Below the pieces are notes generated by a model, which did no database searches, was not told the DNA's origin, and was given only the letters and a program-made list of their open reading frames with translations. A stretch of 64,000 nt of DNA from Saccharum officinarum (taxonomy: Eukaryota; Streptophyta; Magnoliopsida; Poales; Poaceae): positions 3,199,451 to 3,263,450 of the forward strand of contig CM036209.1 of assembly GCA_020631735.1 (NCBI GenBank), in the 5' to 3' direction. Shown one piece after another: positions 25,812 to 37,491 of this stretch. The first letter of the stretch is position 1. Every line of letters starts with the position of its first letter. Position numbers and translations under genes: made by a program.

Positions 25812-26152
25812 GGGGGTGTTTAGTTCTTCCCCCAAAATTTTTCACCCCGATGACGGATGTTTAGACACATGCATGGAGTATTAAATGTAGGCGAAAAAAT
25901 AACTAATTATACAGATTGCGATAAATTTACGAGACAAATTTTTTAAGCATAGTTAATCCATGATTTGATAATGTTGTGCTACAGTAAATATGTGCTAATG
26001 ACGAATTAATTAGACTTAATAAATTCGTCTCACGGTTTTCATGCGAGTTATGTAATTAGTTTTTTATTAGTATCCGGACACCCCTTCCGACATTTCATAA
26101 AACATTCGATGTGACACCCCAAAATTTTTTACGCCACGAACTAAACACCCCC
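25812..26152. mobile_element. Tourist-like MITE, copy 2
   Basis: The element is 341 bp with termini GGGGGTGTTTAGTTC and GAACTAAACACCCCC, and TAA on both sides. It sits at the same position in the duplicated unit as the copy at 19134. Confidence 0.85.
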
Positions 26153-26554
26153 TAACTCAATATGCACTGTTTGTCAATACAGAGCCTGCACTGTACTAGT
26201 ATTCGGGGTAGATTTCTAGTCATTTTTCGACAGCTAGCTTTCAATATGAATTGTATGCCACCTGCTCATCCATCTTACCAAATACGCAAATCAAGGGACA
26301 ACCAGTTTTCTATTTTACAAAACTAAATAGCCCATTTGTAGGAGCCAACCTTTTGCTATATAAATTCTAAAATAGACTCCAAAACAAGAATAGCAAGCTA
26401 TTGGAGTTGCTCGAGTTCTGAATCCACCAATATCAACAAGATCGTCGGCTCAATCTTTTTTAAGTCCCCATAGAGATATGGTGTGTGTATGCATACACCA
26501 ACGGTTAAAATTTAAAACCATTTTGGAAAATCATTTTCACCAATAGTTCATTAT

Positions 26555-27132
26555 GTGTCTCCTGAAGGTTGCCAACAAGGCGACCTCACACATGCACGTG
26601 TGGCCACGCGAATGGTGTCCATGAGACCACCCGCACTGCTGTACGCGATGACATCCGCTACGCCCCACGTCAGCCAATATAGCGGTCGAATTGTCTGCAG
26701 CGGGAGCCGGCACCCAGTGCGCTATGCAGCGGGAGCCTGTATTTGTGGCGCAATGCCGGAGGCACGCTAAAGGTCGGCTGGCCCACACGGACGACTAGCA
26801 GCCACAGCGCTTTGCATGCGTGAAAGATGCAGAGGTGGGTCCCAGTTTTTTAACCAACCAAAAAATGTTATAACTCAAAAACTAAAAAACCAAATTAAAT
26901 TCCGATTACACCATTAAATTTGTTTCAATAAATCCTTCAAAACAAGATCTCGCATGAATATATTTAGATAAAATTTATATAAATGACATGTGGGGTCCAT
27001 AAACTGGTAGTTGGGATAGAGGAAGATATAGAGTATGGATGGGTGCGAGAAAACTGTATATAAATGAGTGACTAGACGAAATATCCCTTATAAAGGATGA
27101 ATATAGAGGTTCATGAGTGCGGATAGTCTGAG
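26555..27132. mobile_element. single-arm copy of a fold-back element
   Basis: 26858-27132 matches the right arm of the fold-back element at 31537-32770 (blocks AAAAATGTTATAACTCA, CACCATTAAATT, TTCAAAACAAGAT, ATGAGTGCGGATAGTCT). No opposing arm is visible on the left, so it is a truncated copy. The GC-rich part before it is unassigned. Confidence 0.45.
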
Positions 27133-27247
27133 GGAGGTGTGGATCCATAGCCCACTAGTCTAGCCACACCCATTTCCGCGCGAATGGTGTCCATGAGGGA
27201 GGTGTGGATCCATAGCCCACCAGTCTAGCCACACCCATTTTCTCCCC
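27131..27247. repeat. 69-bp spaced direct duplication
   Basis: GAGGGAGGTGTGGATCCATA plus the following 27 bp (to CACACCCATTT) occurs at 27131 and again at 27200. The spacer CGCGAATGGTGTCCATGAG also occurs at about 26608. Confidence 0.7.
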
Positions 27248-27790
27248 ACCAGATGCAGGTGGGGTGGCCCCATCGTGGCAAGGCTTCTCCCCCTCCCCCT
27301 AGCAGATAAATGACGTGTGTTCTTGACGACGAACGGGTTGATGGTGGCACGTCGGCAGCCGCAACTCCCACCATGTAGATTGAAGCTTCTCGACGACGCT
27401 TGCCAATGGGTTCGTCGTAGTGGCCGATATAGCTTTTTTTAGTTGAAAAACTATTATATCAATGGTTATCACCAACGGTTCGGAACCAGCAGGCGACGAA
27501 ATCGGTGATGAAAATGACAGTGTAGTAAAGCATTCTAGTTTCGTGGGGGTACTTGTACATAATTTCTTGGTGTATGATCTTAATTACATGGAAAATATAA
27601 TGGAAACCGCCAAAGTTAGTGATGAGGTTCCTAAATCTTTTTTTTCTCACAAAAAGAAAGAGTGAAGGATACGTCCGCTCTGTGTGCGGAATTTTATTAC
27701 CCTGGCCGTCTGTCTTCCTCCTTCTCCGTTGGGCTTTCTGTCTCTCAACTGCGCCTCCCGCCCACCGTGGCCTTTTCCACCGGGGTAGTC
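27248..27790. other. no gene confirmed
   Basis: An ORF at 27462-27665 (MVITNGSEPAGDEIGDENDS...) has no recognisable domain, and its end differs between the two arms through a poly-T length change. Left unassigned. Confidence 0.3.
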
Positions 27791-28605
27791 CACCAAAGCC
27801 TTCACCACCGGACCTGCCACGCCCTTCTCCACCGGAGCGGCAAGCTCTACACCTGTGAACTCAACAGGCCGACGAGCATCCATTCTCCTAAACAACAAGG
27901 AGATGTTACGTTAAAAGCGCATGTTGCAAACGTATGTTTCTTGTGTTTCAGAGGTATGTTGCAAGTGTTTTATTTGGATGTTGCAAAAGTAGATCCGAAT
28001 GTTGCAAGTATTTCAGAGGTATGTTGCAAGCATTTGTTCAAAATGTTTCATCTGTTTCAGACGTATGTTGTATGTCTTTGATCTGGATGTTGCATATGTT
28101 TCACACTATGTTGTAAGAGTAATGTTCTAAATGTTTTAGCTATTGTAGTCGTATGTTGTAGCAAGTGTTTTCATGTTGCAAGTTGCAAGTGTTTTGATCT
28201 AGATGTTGCATATATTTCACACATATATAGAGTATGTTCCAAATGTTTCACATGTTTCAGTCGTATGTCGCAGCAAGTGTTTTCATGTTGCAAGTGTTTC
28301 ATTCATGTTTCAAGCGTATACTCTTGGATAGGATGGCAGGGTCTGTAGCACACATCCACAGGCGGGGGTCGGAGCGCACGGGGCTGGCGCGGGAAGCAGA
28401 TGTAGGCGCGGCCGGTCTACATGTGCATGCGCGCGAGAAGCGAAGGAGGGCGCGGGTAGTCCCTGCGTGCATGCGGGCGTGTGAAACGGAGCAGGCTCGG
28501 GTAGCCCCTGAGGATACGCGTGGGTGTGTGCGACGTGGGCATGCAATAGGGGCGTGACGCGCGGATTCGTCTGGACGTTTGGACCCTAGCCTGTCCCTAA
28601 AACAA
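27790..28605. mobile_element. array-bearing transposon, left copy
   Basis: It contains the TGTTGCA/GTTTCA array (27905-28325) between a GC-rich head (ACGAGCATCCATTCTCC) and a GC-rich tail ending GTCTGGACGTTTGGACCCTA. The same layout, inverted, is at about 30125-30870: head ACGAGCGTCCATTCGTCC on the minus strand, terminus CGTCCGGACGTCCGGACACT. The family is probably MULE-like and has no coding capacity. Confidence 0.5.
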
Positions 28606-30124
28606 ATGGAGCCGGAGCTGGCATGCGAAAGAGAAAAACAATGCGGTTGGGGGGTTTGGTATCATTGGGTTGTGAGGAGAGATCGATGATGACAAGCAAG
28701 ATGCGGCCCAGTTTTTGATGACTATATATATAAATCATGGTGCCGTACGAACGTGCCACGGCCAGCCTGAACGGTAGCAACAGACAGAAGCTTTCCTAAG
28801 GGCTTCTCCGCTGCTTTTTTTTACTAATAGCCCTAAGTGTCATGTAGGATCGGATAAAAAAAAATCAGTGTTTTACACTTGTCATAGTAGCTTACAGAAG
28901 CTATATAAGCTTGGGGGAGAGAGAAGGTGATCCATGCTTAAAAAAAAGAAGAGAGAAAATAAAGGTGAGGTACGATGAAAGAAAAAAAAGTTTCTTTACA
29001 CACCGTAAGTAATGATAGTTTTTTTTTGAACAAAAGTAATGATAGTTTACATTGAGTGAATAGTAGTCTCAACATTTTCTAGTCTATATGAATTACTTTA
29101 TTTATACTGGAACCACTAGAAGTGTTAGCTGCTATTGATGGTGCCCTAATAATCGATCGCCCAGTATAATCAGCTGTACTCTTGACTCCTTGTCTTCTCT
29201 CGCGTCACAAGTGACTTCTTTTCCTTTTTCTTTATGCAAAGAATAACTCATCTCCTCGCAAGTTCCAATTATCACCGATCTTCACTCTTAGCATCTTACT
29301 TATTAGGATGCTTTTGTAATTTGTATGAGGAGCGATGTCGTAAGTATCTTACATTTGAAGGATTTTATTAAATATATACTTATTTCGTTATAAGACGTTT
29401 TGACATTCCTAGATACATAAGTTTTACTACTTACATTTCGAGTATCTTAGAAGAAGTTAGTGGGAAAATATATACACAATAATATGTGTGAAAACACCAT
29501 ATTTTGGATGTAGTCATAACTCCAAAGATAATGTAATCACACTATGAAAATGAGCATCAGTGAATTTTCTTAGGTCAAATAAATTTGTTATGCTAGGATG
29601 CAAAGACGGATTGTGCCACAAATATCAATGATAGCGATGCGTTGGACCCTGATTACAAAAAATGTGGTTTTCTCTTTTATGTTGTGCTTCGAAGGACAAA
29701 AATGTCAATACATAGAACGGGGCGTATAGTTTAATCTGTAGCAGCAAAACTGGAAAAATTAATGGCCAAATACGTGGATAGATCAAAAAAATGTTAGGTA
29801 TTTGCCACTTGAAGACGACCTAACTAGAAATATGATGGTTCTACTTCTATAAAGATGTCATGGCTAATCGAATAATCAGCTCCGCACCATTCAGGATTTA
29901 TTTGGTTAATTTCCAATTCGAGAGGATTGGAGGGATTAAAGAGGATTTGATTTTGTACAAATTCAAAATTCTCTTCGATCTCGTTTTAATCCTCTCGAGT
30001 TGTTGCTAACCAAAGTTGAGCACCCACCCCCAAGCATTTATAGAGTCTAGAGTCACAACTCAATTTTATTACGAAAACATACAGGAGTATGACGACGTAT
30101 CTAGCAAACATTTTTTTCTGTTTT
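28606..30124. other. non-coding DNA between two inverted transposon copies
   Basis: 28660-29300 shows blocks in common with 10030-10760, and 29790-29870 with 6855-6925. Nothing coding was found. Confidence 0.4.
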
Positions 30125-30867
30125 TTTTAGCTTGCTAGTGTCCGGACGTCCGGACGTAGGGCCTGCCCACTCCGAATGTGACTAGCATCGAGAAGAGGGG
30201 GAGGGGGTGGCGGATGCCCAACCGGCACCGGGAGGAGGAGGAGACAACGAGGCGAGGCAGCAGAAAACAAGGGGGAGATGCAACACCCGATCTACTTTTA
30301 AAACTTACAGATGCAACACTTACAACATGTGTCTAAAGGCAGATGAAACACTTGAAACATGTATCTGAAACACTTACAAAAACCACATGAAAAACACTTG
30401 CAAACCATTGTAAAACATACGTAACATATAAATAAAACACTTGCAACATATGTGTGAAACATATGTAACCTTTAAATAAACACACTTGCAACACACGTCC
30501 AGGAAAAATAGATGAAACATTGGAAATAAAAGCTTCCAACATACATGTATAACCATTGGAACATATATAACATCCCGATCTACTTTTGCAATAATATTTC
30601 AATCTACTTTTGCAACATCCGCATGAAACTCTTGCAACATACCTCTGAAACATCTGAAACAGTTGAAACATACGCTTGCAACATGCGTTTTCAGCACAAT
30701 GTCACCTTGCTACTTGGACGAATGGACGCTCGTCGTTGCAGAACTTGACGCCAACGTGGAAGTCGGAAGCGGCGCATGGAGCTCACCGGTGCAGCAGGAC
30801 GCGGCCCTCCTGCGATTCTCCAATGCTCGCTCGTTCCTAGGCTCGCGCCCATCGGCGCAGCCCTATT
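30125..30867. mobile_element. array-bearing transposon, right copy (inverted)
   Basis: It begins near GTCCGGACGTCCGGACGTAG and holds the GCAACAT/GAAACA array (about 30285-30705) and the GC-rich head. It faces the copy at 27790-28605. The Met/Phe/Gln/Cys-rich ORFs on its minus strand are translations of the array. Confidence 0.5.
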
Positions 30868-30995
30868 GGCCCTGTTCATTCGGCTTATAATCCGTCTTTT
30901 TCAGCTTGTTTTTTCAGCCGAAACAGTATTTTTCTCTCACAACAAATCAGTCAACAGTGTTTTTCAGCCGGCTTATCAGCACAGCCGAACAGCTC
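30868..30995. mobile_element. short palindromic MITE (GGCCCTGTTC type)
   Basis: Starts GGCCCTGTTCATTCGGCTTA and ends GCTTATCAGCACAGCCGAAC, inverted. The interior TATTTTTCTCTCACA is shared with 37374-37491 and, more weakly, 19030-19110. About 128 bp. Confidence 0.6.
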
Positions 30996-31536
30996 CATTG
31001 TTGCTACTCCAACGCCGCTGCTCGCTGGACTGCAGTCTTCCAGCGCCATCCGCTCGCAGGGGATGGGGTGCGACGCAGCCGGTGATGGGGGTGCGTCGTG
31101 GTGGGGGAAGGGCACGGCACGAAGTTGCAACGGGGGACGGGGCGCAGTGGGGGGAAGGAGGCGCAACGTGGTGGATGGACGAGCAACCCGGAACACACCG
31201 CGACGGGCATATGAGCAGAGTGGAGAATTTTTCTTTCTTTTTTTCGAGAGGTTGATCCGGTGCGCAGGAGGCAGGGCTAAGAGCCGCGTCCGAAGGGACG
31301 GATGCCCGTGGCTAAATGTTTACGCTTTTTTAGAAACAGCAGTACGAGTAGTATAGATACTGTAAATTATAAAATAGTCAGTCCATTAAAAGAAGGAAAT
31401 AGAGTACAATGAAGCACGGCCCAAAACAGAATCTAGACAGACCCGGAGACGGAGTCAGCGGAAGGGGCCGCGCTCTGGCTTGCATGTTGGCCTGCCGAAA
31501 AAGCAGCCACACATGCCCTTGCGACCACCAGGCTTA
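30996..31536. other. no gene confirmed
   Basis: The GC-rich block 31000-31200 with several overlapping ORFs has no domain. From 31400 the sequence resembles 16350-16440, the upstream flank of DUF3615-like copy 2. Confidence 0.35.
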
Positions 31537-32770
31537 GGCTATCCGCACTCATGGACCTCTATATTCATCTTCTATACGTCCTAGTCAGCAAGATTCTCTC
31601 CTCTATACTCAATTCTGCCGCACCCATCCATCCTCTATATCATCCTCTATCCACTATATCTACTATGGGACCCACTTGTCACTTTATCTAAATATATCCA
31701 TGTGTCATCTAGTTTTGAAGGATTTATTGAGACGAATTTAATGGTGAAATCAAAATTTAATTTGGATTTTTGGTTTGTGAGTTATAGCATTTTTCCTTTG
31801 TTTAGCTAGTGGGGTCCGTCACTATAGAGTATAGAGTAAGCACAGTACTACTCTAAATATAGAGTGAGAGAAAGGATAGAGTATCGTTTTAGAGTATCCA
31901 GTGCAGCAGTTTTTACTCTATATTCATACTCTAAAGCTTTAGAGTATCGTTTTAGAGTACCCACTACGGGCAGTCTTAGACTAGCTGCACTCACGTACTG
32001 GAAAGCTTCCGGGAAAGGAATTTGACGGACAGAACTGCTGCAGCGTCATACTGCACCGCCTACGCTATAGTAGCGTATGGTCGTTCATCCGCCATACTTA
32101 GCGGGAGCTCAGGACCTGCGCTAAATGCGTGTGACCCATGTAGCAGTGACATGCACCACACGCAGCGTATGCAGACAGAGCACACACACACGAGAGGAAT
32201 AAGTGCCGGACCCTACTTTTTAACTGCCTAAAAAATGTTATAACTCACAAACCAAAACACTAAACTAAATTTCGATTGCACCATTAAATTCGTTTCAATA
32301 AATCTTTCAAAACAAGATATCAAATGTATATACTCCCTCCATGTTGGTAAAAGAAGTCGTTTTAGACAATGACACGGTCTCCAAAGCATAACTTTGACTT
32401 CATTTTTCTATAAAAATATTTATTCAAAAGTGATATATGTATACTTTTATGAAAGTATATTTCAAGACAAATCTATTCATATTGTTTTCACATTTCCAAA
32501 CTCAACAACTTAAAAGTTATTCATGATTTATATTCTCAATGTTTGACTTAAACCTTGTCCAAAACGACTTCTTTTACCAACATGGAGGGAGTATTTAGAT
32601 AAAATTTATAGAGAATGATAAGTGGGGCCGCTGTTAAGAGTTAGTATAGAGTATGAGATATAGAGGATGAATGAGTGCGGGAGAAGGTGATATAGAGGAG
32701 AGAATCTTGATGACCAGACGAAATATTCCTTTTAGAGGATGAATATAGAGGATGATGAGTGCGAATAACC
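31537..32770. mobile_element. fold-back element with about 280-bp inverted arms
   Basis: Left arm 31537-31815 (GGCTATCCGCACTCATGG...) and right arm 32225-32770 (...ATGAGTGCGAATAACC) are inverted, imperfect copies of each other around a 400-bp centre. The right arm is interrupted by a Stowaway MITE. There is no transposase. It resembles fold-back or MULE-derived non-autonomous elements. It sits in what corresponds to the upstream region of DUF3615-like copy 2. Confidence 0.7.
32333..32591. mobile_element. Stowaway-type MITE nested in the fold-back arm
   Basis: 259 bp, TA on both sides. The ends CTCCCTCCATGTTGGTAAAA and TTTTACCAACATGGAGGGAG are perfect inverted repeats that extend further inward. 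Its nearly intact termini suggest a fairly recent insertion. Confidence 0.9.
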
Positions 32771-33909
32771 TTATCGTGGCCGTTGGCTGAGTGTCGTGGC
32801 CTCGTGGGTCCCGTCTCCGTCAGACCTGCTTGGTCTCTTTTGTCGCATGTGAGAAGGGCAGTTTGGTCTGCCAAATGTTCCCAAGCCCCCGAGCTGGTTT
32901 GCAGCGATGGGAGCGCTCCCTCCGCTGCGACCGGCAATGGAGTTCAATCCACCGTTTCAAGGGACGACGCCAGCGGTGCCTGCAGCTGCTCCGCCGGCCA
33001 TGGATCCGCCGGCCATGGCTCTCCCGGCCACGGCTCCCCCGGCAGCACTGTGGCCCGCGGTGCAGGTGAGGTGTGGTGCACTGCCCCTGCCCCTCACGAC
33101 CTCACTACTTCCTCACGTGTGTCAGCGAGGAGAGCCCGGGCAAGCGCCCAGGGTCGCCGGGCCCTGGGTCCGCCCATGCCTAACATATGGGCCAAATTAA
33201 TAGCACATACATAATAAAAACTATAGATATCTAAAAGTTTTATAGTTTGGAATTGAGGGAGTATTACGTTAGACGAAATTGTTGTCATGCTTGTTCAGTT
33301 GTTCATGATGTATGACCTAACTTAATTGTTGTCGTCGCATACCCAATCGAATTTATTAATACAATAACTAGACTTTCACTAATTGCTCTCTCTATATATA
33401 TCCTTGATGTCGACTAATTTCTTAATTTCTAGGAAAAACAAAGGATGTACATCAGATCTGCAGGGCTTAAATTCGTTATTAGATGTTTCTTTATTAGCTA
33501 TAGGTTGCATCACTACAGCGATCTCTCGATTTGCACCAATATGAGTTAGTTTGTATTGTACTCGAACTGAGGTTGAACTCTCCAATTGAGGGAGCTGGCA
33601 AATTAAACCGTACCATCCACGTCGGACTGAGTTTCAAGGCTTTAATTTAAGGTTCTACGTGGAATGGCAGGGCCCCATTACTCCTTGGCCTGCAACAATA
33701 GCATTAAACATTTGAAAAAAAAACAATAGCATCAAACATAGCAGCATCTTCTAATCACTACAATTCCGTTGCTTCACACTGTAGTTGGACAGGAAACCTA
33801 TATATTATTATATTATATATGCAATCATCAATCATCCCATTTTACATTTTTTGGTGCTACTGCGCTTAAACTGATAGTTATTTCATTTTTATATTTTTTT
33901 CTCATGCAG
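32771..33909. other. upstream region of DUF3615-like copy 3
   Basis: 33285-33520 matches 16738-16930 upstream of copy 2 (CATGCTTGTTCAG, ATGTATGACCTAAC, AAACAAAGGATGTACATC, GATCTGCAGGGCTTAAATTC). The GC-rich ORFs at 32760-33210 have no domain. Confidence 0.45.
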
Positions 33910-35803
33910 TCTTGACATAAGGATGGAGAGTTGGAATGACCCCCACCCCTAGGGAATCAGAATTTACTGTCCATGATCTTCATGACGCTTGTGTTGAGGC
34001 TCTCGGTCATGATTACAGCTACTTCCCTTTTTCTTCGATTAAGCTTAGTGAGGAGCAAAGACAAGAGCATGATAGGAAGAGCTCGGTGATAGCATTGGAA
34101 GTCTATACCAAGCAAAATAACATGCAGGTCACACCCATATCAATCAATAATTAGTGTTCTGGTTATTCTTCTATTGCTACACTAAGGTGTCATTTAGTAT
34201 TGGCATATTGCTACTTCCATTTTGATTTCAAGAAGTAGTCCATCAACTCATGCTCTCGCACAGGTTAGAATTTTAGGAGATATATGTATTATGTACTGTT
34301 TAATACTTTGGAACGGAGAGAGTACATCTAACTAATAAAAAATTACTTTTACTAAATCATAAGTTTTTCTTTGTTTATTTTCTAACATAATAGACAAAAT
34401 AGATACTTTGTAGTCTACATCTAGTAATCATAACATCTAGTTATCATAAACTTATTAATATTTTTTCAAGAAACTTTCTTTCTTTTCATGAAACCTCTAT
34501 ATATTTTAAATATGCAATTACTTTGAAACCTTACCATTAATCATAGTGGCTCTTGTTGCATCATATATATTCTGAAGTCATGAATCTAAATTTTTTATTT
34601 TTCAAATTTTATTCTTATTGAATGCTATGGATTCTCTCTCTTCTCGAGTTAAGTTGAAACTGTCGTCCTTGTTGTATCTTTCATTAACTCTCTTTTTTGC
34701 ACTTTTTGAAAATTAGGATTTTAGGTCATAGAGTATATTCTTAAGTACTTCAATAGCATAAGCCATAATTTGAAACTTGTAACATATCATTTAAGATAAG
34801 TCATAGACCTTGAAGTGAGATTTAGTGCTAACCTCAAGAGAATTTTAATACTTAAACCTTATAATGCTTCACTTTTACTCTAAAGAATTTTAATACTCAA
34901 ATCTTATAATGCTCGACTTTTTGTTTCCCACATTGTTCAAGATGGTTGAATTTTCCTATCAAGGAATTATATTTACAGTTATGATTGTACTATCAATATA
35001 AACATATTATATATTTTAGTTAAAATACATAAATATATCTAAAGTAACAATCTATATAAATTATATGTTATGGTTATTAATATGGTTTAAATATTTTGTT
35101 AGTATCATTAGTATATGAGTTTTTATGTGATGAAACATAACATATGTATTTTATTGCTCATGCACGATGCTTATATTATCTTTAATTAAATCTTAGTATA
35201 TTAATTGACAGAGGTTGTGTAGCGTAGAAACATATATATGCTCTTGTTATCTAAAGAAATTTGTTGTAATCAGAAATGTTGATAGTTTAGATGTAGATTT
35301 GAGGGGGTATTTAATTTTTCTAATAATAAGATAAAAGTTGAGTTATGTAATCAATCATAATAAGAAAATGTTAGCTAAATTTAAATTTAGGTCTACTTTA
35401 TATCATGTTTCTTAACGATATATGTGGGTAATATAAATTATAGTCATAAGTTAGTTTATATTGTTTTACATAATAGTGAAAGTGGATAATTATTTAGAAA
35501 ATAGAATAGATCCAGTAGCTATTGTTAGTATCAACGGTGATTAAGTTATACCTAATTGATGGTAAAATATTTCTAATTTTCATGAAAATTTCTAGGATCT
35601 ATCGTTTGATTTCCTAACAAGTCTTGAGAGGATTAACATGAAGTTTCAGTAGGGACCTCTAGTTAGAATTTCTAGTATTTATCTTTTTCTTTTCTAGTCA
35701 CAAATCTAAAGTTTATCTTTTACTTTAATTAAGTTGTTGTAATTTTTTCACATGTTAATTAGAAATTCTAGTATTCTTTATATTTATACAAAAATTATTT
35801 TTA

Positions 35804-36100
35804 TATTAAAAAGAGTCTAGGTCCTAGTAGTATTGTTTTCTATATAAATTGAAACTCGGCTTGCATACCGACACTAAACCTGTTGAATTTGTTATATCGC
35901 ACGAATATATGTGTAATACTATTATATATATTATAGAGTGCATAAATTTTAATTAATAAGATTGATATGGCATAATATTTTAGTAAAGACGTATACACTT
36001 ATTTAACATAATAACTTATAAAAATTATTATCATGGAGTATTAACATAAAGTGTTATTGCTACGTGGTTTGTTAAGTGATCATTTTTTCATTTTTCATAA
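35804..36100 (+). repeat. direct repeat, copy 1 (about 295 bp)
   Basis: Matches 36539-36830 in the same orientation: shared order of AAACCTGTTGAATTTGTTATAT-like, TATAGAGTGCATAAA, ATAATATTTTAGTAAAG, GTGTTATTGCTACGTGGTTT and GTTAAGTGA. Confidence 0.85.
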
Positions 36101-36274
36101 CTTGTTAAAATAAATACTTATTCTAATATATACATGTTTATTTGATATACATGGTGGAACATAGCGTTATAATTATTTTATTTCATGATTATATATATAT
36201 GTATCGTACTTTATGAATATTGATTTATCTTTTTGTAGCAATATATATAATACTATTTACTTGTAGATTTTAGA

Positions 36275-36480
36275 TATTTTTTTTATTATTCTTTATAATG
36301 GCAATGGTGTACACAAATATAAGGTAATACCTTATATTATCTTTCACAACGACATGTATGAATATGTTAAATGCAAACTTAGAATATTATTTTGCATTAT
36401 CTTTCATAATAGTAGAGGTGGATAATTTATAAATTCATAAGGAGGTATTTTAAATTATCATTCATAATGGTAGACGTGCG
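36275..36480 (+). repeat. degenerate tandem units, first block
   Basis: Loose copies of the unit TTATTTTAAATTATCTTTCA-TAATGGCA--GTGG-TAATTTA, interrupted downstream by the second copy of the 295-bp repeat and resuming at 36837. Confidence 0.5.
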
Positions 36481-36538
36481 TAATTTTTTTGAGCCTAGAT
36501 ATGGCTGATTTAGATACAAAAGTTAAAGGATTATTTTA

Positions 36539-36830
36539 AATTAAAAATAGTCTAGGTCTTAGTATTGTTTTCCACGTAAATTGAAACACAGCTTGCATCC
36601 CGACTATAAACATGTTGAATTTGTTATATTATAGGAATATATGTGTAGTACTATTTATACATTATAGAGTGCATAAAATTTAATTAATAACATTGATATG
36701 ACATAATATTTTAGTAAAGGCATATACACTTATTTAAAATAATAACTTATAAAATTTATGTCATGGAGTATTAATATAAAGTGTTATTGCTACGTGGTTT
36801 GTTAAGTGAATATTTTTTCATTTTTCATAA
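36539..36830 (+). repeat. direct repeat, copy 2 (about 292 bp)
   Basis: Partner of 35804-36100, inserted between the two blocks of the tandem array. Confidence 0.85.
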
Positions 36831-36836
36831 GTCAGA

Positions 36837-37118
36837 GGATTATTTTAAATTATCATTCATAATGACCAAGCTGGTTAATTTAGACGCAATGCTTGGGGGT
36901 TATTTTATATTATATTTTATAATAGCCAATGTGGGTAATTTAGATACAAATTTATGGGGTTATTTTGAATTATTTTTATAATGACATATGTGGGTAATTT
37001 ATATACAAATATAGGGGGTTATTTTAAATTATATTTTGTAATGGCAAAGATGGGTAATTTACATGTAAAATTAGGGGTTTACTTTATGTTTTTTTCATAA
37101 TGGCAGTGGTGGGTAATT
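36837..37118 (+). repeat. tandem repeat, about 60-bp unit, five copies
   Basis: The unit reads roughly GGGGTTATTTTAAATTATAT, then TTTATAATGGCAAATGTGGG, then TAATTTAGATACAAATTTAT, with units starting near 36837, 36896, 36956, 37016 and 37074. The open frame at 36781-36981 is just this repeat translated. Confidence 0.75.
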
Positions 37119-37373
37119 TTCTTAATATATTACAATAGATCCAATGACTATTATTACTGATGATGCTTAGAGTCTACCAAATCAAAGGCTAGATGTTTCT
37201 GATTATTGTGAGAATTTCTAGGATTTATCTTTTTCTTAGCGTGTCTGGTGAAAATTAACGTGGTGCCTCCGTTGGAGCGTCTAATTAGTAATAGTAAGAT
37301 AAGATGGGCATGTAGTAGTTTACTGGTTAGTTCCACTGTAGTGTTCTGGTTATTCTTCATCGACCATAGCAAT

Positions 37374-37491
37374 GGCCCTGTTCGGCAGGCTGTTTTTTGG
37401 CTTATAAGCCGGCTGTGGCTGATTTGCTGTGAGAGAAAAATACTGTTCCACGGCTGATAAGCCGTGCTGATAAGCTCAGCCGAACATGGGG
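37374..37491. mobile_element. short palindromic MITE (GGCCCTGTTC type), second copy
   Basis: GGCCCTGTTCGGCAGGCTGT at the left; CTGATAAGCTCAGCCGAACA at the right, inverted. The core GCTGTGAGAGAAAAATACTG is shared with 30868-30995 in opposite sense. Confidence 0.65.

Larger units (their letters stand above)
24692..26292 (+). repeat. direct repeat, right copy (1.6 kb)
   Basis: Partner of 18025-19613. The match begins immediately after the LTR terminus at 24691, so the LTR edge and the repeat edge coincide. The upstream part of the gene unit (exon A and most of its intron) is missing here. Confidence 0.85.

Noticed and set aside
27462..27665. 67-aa ORF as a small gene
   Set aside because: No domain, no splice context, and its C-terminus changes between the two arms through a one-base homopolymer difference.
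36837..37118. CRISPR-like array
   Set aside because: The 60-bp units are contiguous and degenerate with no distinct spacers, and this is a plant intron.
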